From Sphingomonadales bacterium (GTDB taxonomy: Bacteria > Pseudomonadota > Alphaproteobacteria > Sphingomonadales > Emcibacteraceae), in assembly GCA_011051815.1 (NCBI GenBank), contig DRKK01000303.1, forward strand, positions 1-10,567: a DNA stretch of 10,567 nucleotides. Direction: 5' to 3'. Shown in pieces: positions 6,230 through 10,567 of this stretch; positions within the stretch are counted from its first letter, which is position 1, and every line of letters begins with the position of its first letter. The notes under the pieces are model-generated. The model searched no databases and was not told the origin of the DNA. It saw only the letters and a program-made list of their open reading frames with translations. Both the position numbers and the translations under genes were made by a program.

Positions 6230-8920
6230 CTATTCTGCTGCAAGATTGCGTAAGACATAATGCAGGATGCCGCCATTGGCGAAATATTCCACTTCATTGG
6301 CCGTATCAATACGACATAGAACCGTAATATCCTTTGTGCTGCCATCCGCATAGGTCACCTTCACCGCCACATTCTGACGGGGGGTAATGCCGTCGGCAAT
6401 GCCGGTAATGTCGAAAGTTTCCGTCCCCACAAGGCCCAAAGTCTCCCGATTGTCACCGTCCTTGAACTGCAACGGCAGGACGCCCATGCCCACAAGGTTG
6501 GACCGGTGAATACGCTCAAAACTTTCCACAAGCACAGCCTTGACGCCCAGCAGGTTCGTCCCCTTTGCTGCCCAGTCCCGGCTGGACCCGGTGCCATATT
6601 CCTTGCCGCCCACAACCACAAGCGCGGTGCCATTATCCTGATAGCGCATGGCCGCATCATAGATGCTAATCACATCGCCGGACGGATAATGGGTGGTCCA
6701 GCCACCCTCTGTCCCCGGTGCCATCAGATTGCGCAGACGGATATTAGCAAAGGTACCGCGCATCATGACCTCATGATTGCCGCGCCGAGAACCATAGCTG
6801 TTAAAATCCTTACGCGCGATACCATGGTCCTGAAGATATTTGCCCGCCGGACTATCCAGCTTGATCGCCCCCGCCGGTGAAATATGGTCAGTGGTGATAC
6901 TGTCGCCCAACAGAGCCAGAAGGCTGGCCCCCTTAATATCAGCGAATGCGCCGTCCGTGGTCTTGCTCATGCCCTGAAAATACGGCGGCAGGCGGATATA
7001 GGTTGAATCCTCGTCCCAGTCATAGGTTTCGCCCTCGGCCACATTGATCGCCTGCCATTCGGCGGTTCCGGCGAAGACATCGCTGTAACGGTCAATGAAC
7101 ATATCCCGGCTGAGAGAAGCGGCGATGGCGTCAGAAATTTCCTTATTGCTGGGCCAAATGTCTTTCAGGTAAACGTCATTGCCTTGTGTGTCCTGTCCCA
7201 AGGCATCATTGGTGATGTCAAAGCACATGGACCCGGCAATGGCATAGGCCACCACAAGGGGCGGTGAGGCCAGATAATTGGCCTTGATGTCCTGAGAAAT
7301 ACGGCCTTCAAAATTCCGGTTACCGGACAGAACCGACGTACAGACCAGATCATTGGCATTGATCGCCGCCGAAATCGGGGCCGCCAGCGGACCGGAGTTT
7401 CCGATACAGGTCGTACAGCCATAACCCACCACATTAAAGCCCAGCGCGTCCAGATGCGTTTGCAGTCCGGCCTTTTCAAGATATTCACTGACCACCTGTG
7501 ATCCGGGAGCCAAAGATGCCTTGACCCACGGCTTTTTCGTCAGGCCAAGAGCGTGAGCCTTTTTCGCCACCAGCCCGGCGGCCACCATAACCCCGGGGTT
7601 GGAGGTATTGGTGCAAGACGTAATGGCCGCGATCACCACATCACCGTGACGGATGCCATGGTCGTCCCCTTCGGTATCAAAGACCTTGCCCTTCTCATCA
7701 ATCTTGCCAAAATCGGCCAGCACCTTGTCAAAGGCCGTGACGGATTCTTTCAGGGCCACCCGGTCCTGAGGTCTTTTCGGGCCGGAAATATTCGGCTCAA
7801 TAGTGGAAATGTCCAGCTCCAGGCGATTGGTATAAACCGGCTCCGGTGCGTTTTCGTCCAGCCACATGCCCTGCTCTTTGGCATAGGCCTCCACAAGGGC
7901 GATATTATCTTCTGTGCGGCCGGTCAGGCGCAAAAATTCCAAAGTCTGATTGGACACCGGGAAGAAGCCGCAAGTAGCGCCATATTCCGGGGCCATATTT
8001 GCCAAGGTGGCCTGATCGGCAAGGGTCAGTTCATCCAGTGCAGAGCCATAAAATTCGACAAATTTACCGACCACGCCCAATTCACGCAGCATCTCCACAA
8101 CCCGCAGCACCAGATCGGTGGCCGTAATGCCTTCCTGTAATTTTCCGGTCAGCTTAAAGCCCACCACTTCGGGAATCAGCATGGATACGGGCTGGCCGAG
8201 CATAGCGGCCTCGGCCTCAATACCGCCAACGCCCCAGCCCAATACGGCTAGACCGTTAATCATGGTGGTATGGCTGTCGGTGCCGACGCAGGTATCGGGA
8301 TAGGCCACGGTCCGGCCTTCAATATCAGCGGTCCAGACCGTTTTGGCAATATATTCTAGGTTAACCTGATGGCAGATGCCGGTGCCGGGCGGTACGGCGG
8401 AGAAATTATCGAAACTGCCCTGACCCCATTTCAGGAACTGATAACGTTCCGCATTGCGGGTCATTTCCAGATCTACATTTTGCTTCAAAGCGGTCGGACT
8501 TCCCGCCACATCCACCATCACCGAATGGTCGATGACCAGATCAACGGGGCTGAGCGGATTGATTTTTTGGGGGTCGCCGCCCATATCCTTCATGGCGTTA
8601 CGCATGGCGGCAAGGTCAACAACGGCAGGCACACCGGTGAAATCCTGCATCAACACACGGGCCGGACGATATTGGATTTCCTGACTGTCTTTACCCAGAT
8701 TTTTCTGCCAGTCCACGATGGCCTGTACATCACCGGTGGAAACAGTTACCCCGTCCTCATAACGCAACAGATTTTCCAGCAATACTTTCATGGTATAGGG
8801 CAGACGGGAAATATCCCCCAGTTTTTCCGCCGCCGCTTTCAAGGAATAATAATCATATTCCTTACCGTTCACGTCCAATGTCCGGCGGGTGCCGAGAGTG
8901 TCTTGACCTACTGTTGCCAC
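6230..8920 (-). CDS. acnA: Aconitate hydratase A (aconitase)
   Basis: This is the cytoplasmic TCA-cycle enzyme that interconverts citrate and isocitrate through cis-aconitate using a [4Fe-4S] cluster. Its 896 residues fit the AcnA/IRP1 family (E. coli AcnA 891). The cluster ligands are visible as Cys436 in SCTNTSNP (435-442) and Cys502 and Cys505 in [14 protein letters not shown], the standard spacing. Substrate-site features include DHSVMVD (131-137), TDSHTTM (214-220) and RNFEGR (535-540). The C-terminal swivel domain carries [13 protein letters not shown] (672-684) and [17 protein letters not shown] (772-788). The start is GTG at 8920-8918, fixed by AAGGAG seven bases upstream and by the conserved N-terminus. 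The stop is TAG at 6232-6230. It follows nhaA on the same strand after 97 bp, long enough for its own promoter, although I could not pick out a convincing one. No other TCA gene is in the window. Confidence 0.98.
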   Translation of the reverse strand: MATVGQDTLGTRRTLDVNGKEYDYYSLKAAAEKLGDISRLPYTMKVLLENLLRYEDGVTVSTGDVQAIVDWQKNLGKDSQEIQYRPARVLMQDFTGVPAVVDLAAMRNAMKDMGGDPQKINPLSPVDLVIDHSVMVDVAGSPTALKQNVDLEMTRNAERYQFLKWGQGSFDNFSAVPPGTGICHQVNLEYIAKTVWTADIEGRTVAYPDTCVGTDSHTTMINGLAVLGWGVGGIEAEAAMLGQPVSMLIPEVVGFKLTGKLQEGITATDLVLRVVEMLRELGVVGKFVEFYGSALDELTLADQATLANMAPEYGATCGFFPVSNQTLEFLRLTGRTEDNIALVEAYAKEQGMWLDENAPEPVYTNRLELDISTIEPNISGPKRPQDRVALKESVTAFDKVLADFGKIDEKGKVFDTEGDDHGIRHGDVVIAAITSCTNTSNPGVMVAAGLVAKKAHALGLTKKPWVKASLAPGSQVVSEYLEKAGLQTHLDALGFNVVGYGCTTCIGNSGPLAAPISAAINANDLVCTSVLSGNRNFEGRISQDIKANYLASPPLVVAYAIAGSMCFDITNDALGQDTQGNDVYLKDIWPSNKEISDAIAASLSRDMFIDRYSDVFAGTAEWQAINVAEGETYDWDEDSTYIRLPPYFQGMSKTTDGAFADIKGASLLALLGDSITTDHISPAGAIKLDSPAGKYLQDHGIARKDFNSYGSRRGNHEVMMRGTFANIRLRNLMAPGTEGGWTTHYPSGDVISIYDAAMRYQDNGTALVVVGGKEYGTGSSRDWAAKGTNLLGVKAVLVESFERIHRSNLVGMGVLPLQFKDGDNRETLGLVGTETFDITGIADGITPRQNVAVKVTYADGSTKDITVLCRIDTANEVEYFANGGILHYVLRNLAAE

Positions 8921-8927
8921 GGGGAGT

Positions 8928-8933
8928 CTCCTT
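8928..8933 (-). promoter_or_regulatory. Ribosome binding site fixing the acnA GTG start
   Basis: On the minus strand AAGGAG (8933 to 8928) precedes GTG at 8920-8918 with a seven-base spacer. This is the strongest Shine-Dalgarno match in the window and settles the non-ATG start. Confidence 0.8.
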
Positions 8934-9017
8934 ATGAATGAATGCTGAAATTCTTCTGTGCTTTTTGCACCATAATGAGGAGATTCTCAAGGAAAAACAC
9001 GTTTCTTTCCTCAATAT

Positions 9018-10214
9018 TTATCCGCTTTTCACCAGACTGCTTGTGACCAGACTTCTTTTCAGCAGAAGATACCCGAACAGGCCGGAAATCAATGAGCCGA
9101 ATATAATACCGAGTCGCTCATCAAACATAAGATTCACGCCTGCTTCCTCAAAGGCCAGAGAACCAATGAACAGGCTCATGGTAAAGCCAACGCCGCACAG
9201 CAGCGCGGCCCCGTAAAGCTGCATCCAGCTGACCTCGTCAGGTAATTTGCAAAAGCCGCTTTTGATGGCCACCCAGCATAAGCCGAAAACACCGACCTGC
9301 TTGCCAAAGAAAAGTCCAGCCGCAATGCCCAGCGTGACCGGATGGGTTATATCACTGATTCTGACATCGCCGAAATATATGCCCGCATTACAAAAAGCAA
9401 AAGCCGGCAATATCACATAGGCCACGACACTATGCAGGTCATGTTCAAGGTCCTTCAGGGGCGAATGATCCGGATTGTCAGGGTTCTTCATGGGAATAAA
9501 AAACGCCAAAATAACCCCCGCCAGCGTAGCATGGACACCGGACTTTAACATGGCGACCCACATTACGACACCGATCAGCAGATATATGCTTTTGGTCACA
9601 ACGCCGCGCCTGTTCATAAAGGCCAGAATGGCAATGGAAACGGCAACGACAAACAACGCTGTCACAGAAATTTTGCTGGTGTAGAAAAGCGCGATGATAA
9701 CAATAGCCCCGATATCATCAAATATGGCCAAAGACGCCAGAAATATTTTCAGACTGATCGGCACCCGGTCGCCCAGCAACATCAGGATACCAAGAACAAA
9801 CGCAATATCCGTTGCGGCGGGAATTGCCCAGCCTTTCAGAGCCACAGCATCCTGCTGATTAAAGAGAATATAAACAAGGGCAGGTGCAAACATGCCACCA
9901 ATAGCGCCAACCGCAGGCAATATAACATTCTGTGGCTTGTTCAACTCCCCAACCAGAAACTCCCGCTTAAGCTCAAGCCCGATCAGAAAGAAAAACACCG
10001 CCATCAGGCCATCATTCACCCAGAGCAACAGGGGTTTGGCAATTTCAAGCGCCCCGACCTGCACCACAACAGGCGTGCCCAGCAAAGCCTCGTAATATCC
10101 GCGTACCGGTGAATTTGTAATAATAATAGCCAACAGGGCCGTCGCCATTAATAACAATCCGGCGAAAGATTCCTGACGCACAAAATCGCGGATAAAATTA
10201 GTTACTCTTGTCAT
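9018..10214 (-). CDS. nhaA: Na+/H+ antiporter NhaA
   Basis: This inner-membrane antiporter exports Na+ (or Li+) in exchange for protons and serves sodium tolerance and pH homeostasis. The 398-residue product is close to E. coli NhaA (388) and should have the same 12-helix fold. Key residues are conserved: Asp136 in PAATDIAFVLG, and Asp166-Asp167 in LAIFDDIGAI, corresponding to E. coli Asp133, Asp163 and Asp164. His228 in KSGVHATLAGV corresponds to the pH-related His225, and Lys305 in FFGKQVGVF to Lys300. Other signatures are FFLIGLELKREFLVGEL (75-91) and CGVGFTMSLFIGSLAFE near the C-terminus. The ATG at 10214 is preceded only by a weak GGA at about eight bases, but it matches the usual NhaA N-terminus (FVRQESFAGLLL). 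The stop is TAA at 9020-9018. It lies upstream of acnA on the same strand; a functional link is not evident. A sodium antiporter would suit a marine or saline habitat but does not prove one. Confidence 0.97.
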   Translation of the reverse strand: MTRVTNFIRDFVRQESFAGLLLMATALLAIIITNSPVRGYYEALLGTPVVVQVGALEIAKPLLLWVNDGLMAVFFFLIGLELKREFLVGELNKPQNVILPAVGAIGGMFAPALVYILFNQQDAVALKGWAIPAATDIAFVLGILMLLGDRVPISLKIFLASLAIFDDIGAIVIIALFYTSKISVTALFVVAVSIAILAFMNRRGVVTKSIYLLIGVVMWVAMLKSGVHATLAGVILAFFIPMKNPDNPDHSPLKDLEHDLHSVVAYVILPAFAFCNAGIYFGDVRISDITHPVTLGIAAGLFFGKQVGVFGLCWVAIKSGFCKLPDEVSWMQLYGAALLCGVGFTMSLFIGSLAFEEAGVNLMFDERLGIIFGSLISGLFGYLLLKRSLVTSSLVKSG

Positions 10215-10246
10215 TATATTTCCGTCTGTAGATCGTTTAATTCTGC

Positions 10247-10274
10247 TATATAAGGGTTATTTCATATCATACAA
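10247..10274 (-). promoter_or_regulatory. Candidate proximal promoter of nhaA
   Basis: Read on the minus strand, TTGTAT (10274-10269) and TATATA (10252-10247) are separated by 16 bases and lie just upstream of the nhaA start. Each is a partial match to sigma-70 elements. In AT-rich DNA such pairs arise often, so confidence is low. Confidence 0.3.
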
Positions 10275-10459
10275 GGCAATCGCGTAAAACTCAGAAAATA
10301 ATGCCAAATTCCTCATTTTTCATACTTGCTAAAGATAACTATCACAACCATAAATTATAAATACCTAATGTAAATCTCTTTTTTATATATACTAACTGTT
10401 AAGGATATTCATATATAGGTTAAATATCTGTTCCGTCTATTTAGTCTACGGCAAATGCG

Positions 10460-10488
10460 ATTATAGGCATAACCCGCTAAAATATTAA
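10460..10488 (-). promoter_or_regulatory. Candidate distal minus-strand promoter
   Basis: On the minus strand a perfect TATAAT (10465-10460) has TTAATA (10488-10483) 17 bases upstream, four of six matches to TTGACA. It would direct transcription toward nhaA with a leader of about 240 bases. I see no recognisable riboswitch fold in that leader. AT-richness raises the chance of coincidence. Confidence 0.3.
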
Positions 10489-10499
10489 TGATAAATGAT

Positions 10500-10529
10500 T
10501 TGAAACATGCATATATTACTTCGTAACAT
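10500..10529 (+). promoter_or_regulatory. Candidate + strand promoter toward the right edge
   Basis: TTGAAA (10500-10505) is a close -35 match. TAACAT (10524-10529) lies 18 bases downstream and matches four of six -10 positions. Together with the GAGGA at 10554-10558 it fits a gene starting at the window's end. Confidence 0.3.
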
Positions 10530-10553
10530 ACAAAATATAATTCATAATGGCAT

Positions 10554-10558
10554 GAGGA
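10554..10558 (+). promoter_or_regulatory. Shine-Dalgarno-like GAGGA at the right edge
   Basis: GAGGA lies nine bases before the last base of the window, which is an A. If the next two bases are TG, an ATG at 10567 would sit at ideal eight-base spacing. An overlapping ATG at 10552 (Met-Arg-Ile-Ile-Ile) is the alternative start but has no Shine-Dalgarno sequence before it. Either way a + strand gene probably begins here. Confidence 0.35.
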
Positions 10559-10567
10559 TAATCATCA

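Larger units (their letters stand above)
10215..10567. other. AT-rich intergenic region without a recognisable gene
   Basis: This 353-bp stretch is much richer in A and T than the rest of the window: 64 of 240 bases from 10321 to 10560 are G or C, about 27%. I found no open frame longer than about 20 codons that looks protein-like, no tRNA and no strong hairpin. It holds promoter-like elements on both strands and probably serves as the divergent control region between nhaA and a gene beyond the right edge. Binding by a nucleoid protein of the H-NS/MucR type is possible but only inferred from composition. Confidence 0.6.

Noticed and set aside
6190..6230. Terminator in the nine-base gap between the membrane gene and acnA
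   Set aside because: There is a run of six T's at 6222-6227 on the + strand, but I could not find a stable stem directly before it.
7553..8941. Long open frames on the + strand (195 and 190 codons) opposite acnA
   Set aside because: They are antisense to a full-length, motif-complete aconitase in GC-biased coding DNA, rich in His, Gln and Arg in the way typical of antisense frames, and have no recognisable domain or good ribosome binding site.
8958..8970. GTGC-TTTTT-GCAC inverted repeat between nhaA and acnA
   Set aside because: The stem is only four pairs and there is no following T-run; too weak to call a terminator or operator.
10220..10440. Direct repeat of TTCCGTCT within the AT-rich gap
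   Set aside because: A repeated eight-base word is expected about once by chance in a stretch of this length.
10215..10465. nhaA-associated riboswitch in the nhaA leader
   Set aside because: nhaA-linked riboswitch candidates are known, but this leader is AT-rich with no strong stem or GC-rich conserved core that I can recognise.

Overview
The window looks like ordinary core chromosome of an alphaproteobacterium with mid-range GC content. The evidence is the NadB, HtpG, DUF1223, AcnA and NhaA proteins, a LigE/LigF-like glutathione transferase, and a palindromic intergenic repeat of a style common in that class. I cannot name the genus. I see no mobile element, CRISPR array, rRNA or tRNA.

Layout, left to right: nadB (L-aspartate oxidase, + strand, 5' end cut by the window edge); a 254-bp gap with two small palindromes, a long hairpin ending in eight T's, and a possible 50-codon minus-strand ORF lying over that hairpin; a glutathione-transferase-family gene (+); htpG (+), preceded by a convincing heat-shock (sigma-32) promoter; a secreted DUF1223 protein (-), convergent with htpG, the two stop codons lying in opposite arms of one perfect inverted repeat; an unrecognised six-helix membrane protein (+), divergent from the DUF1223 gene; acnA (aconitase, -), convergent with the membrane gene; nhaA (Na+/H+ antiporter, -); and a 353-bp AT-rich gap (about 27% GC where counted) that carries promoter-like elements and ends in a Shine-Dalgarno-like GAGGA, suggesting a + strand gene starting at or just beyond the right edge.

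The genes do not form one pathway. NadB feeds NAD synthesis, AcnA works in the TCA cycle, HtpG and probably the transferase serve protein and chemical stress responses, and NhaA handles sodium and pH. Strand changes cut the window into short transcription units: nadB; GST; htpG; DUF1223; membrane protein; and acnA with or without nhaA. I found no new multi-gene system. The spots most worth a second look are the nadB-GST gap (hairpin versus hidden small ORF), the heat-shock promoter, the unknown membrane protein and the AT-rich right end.
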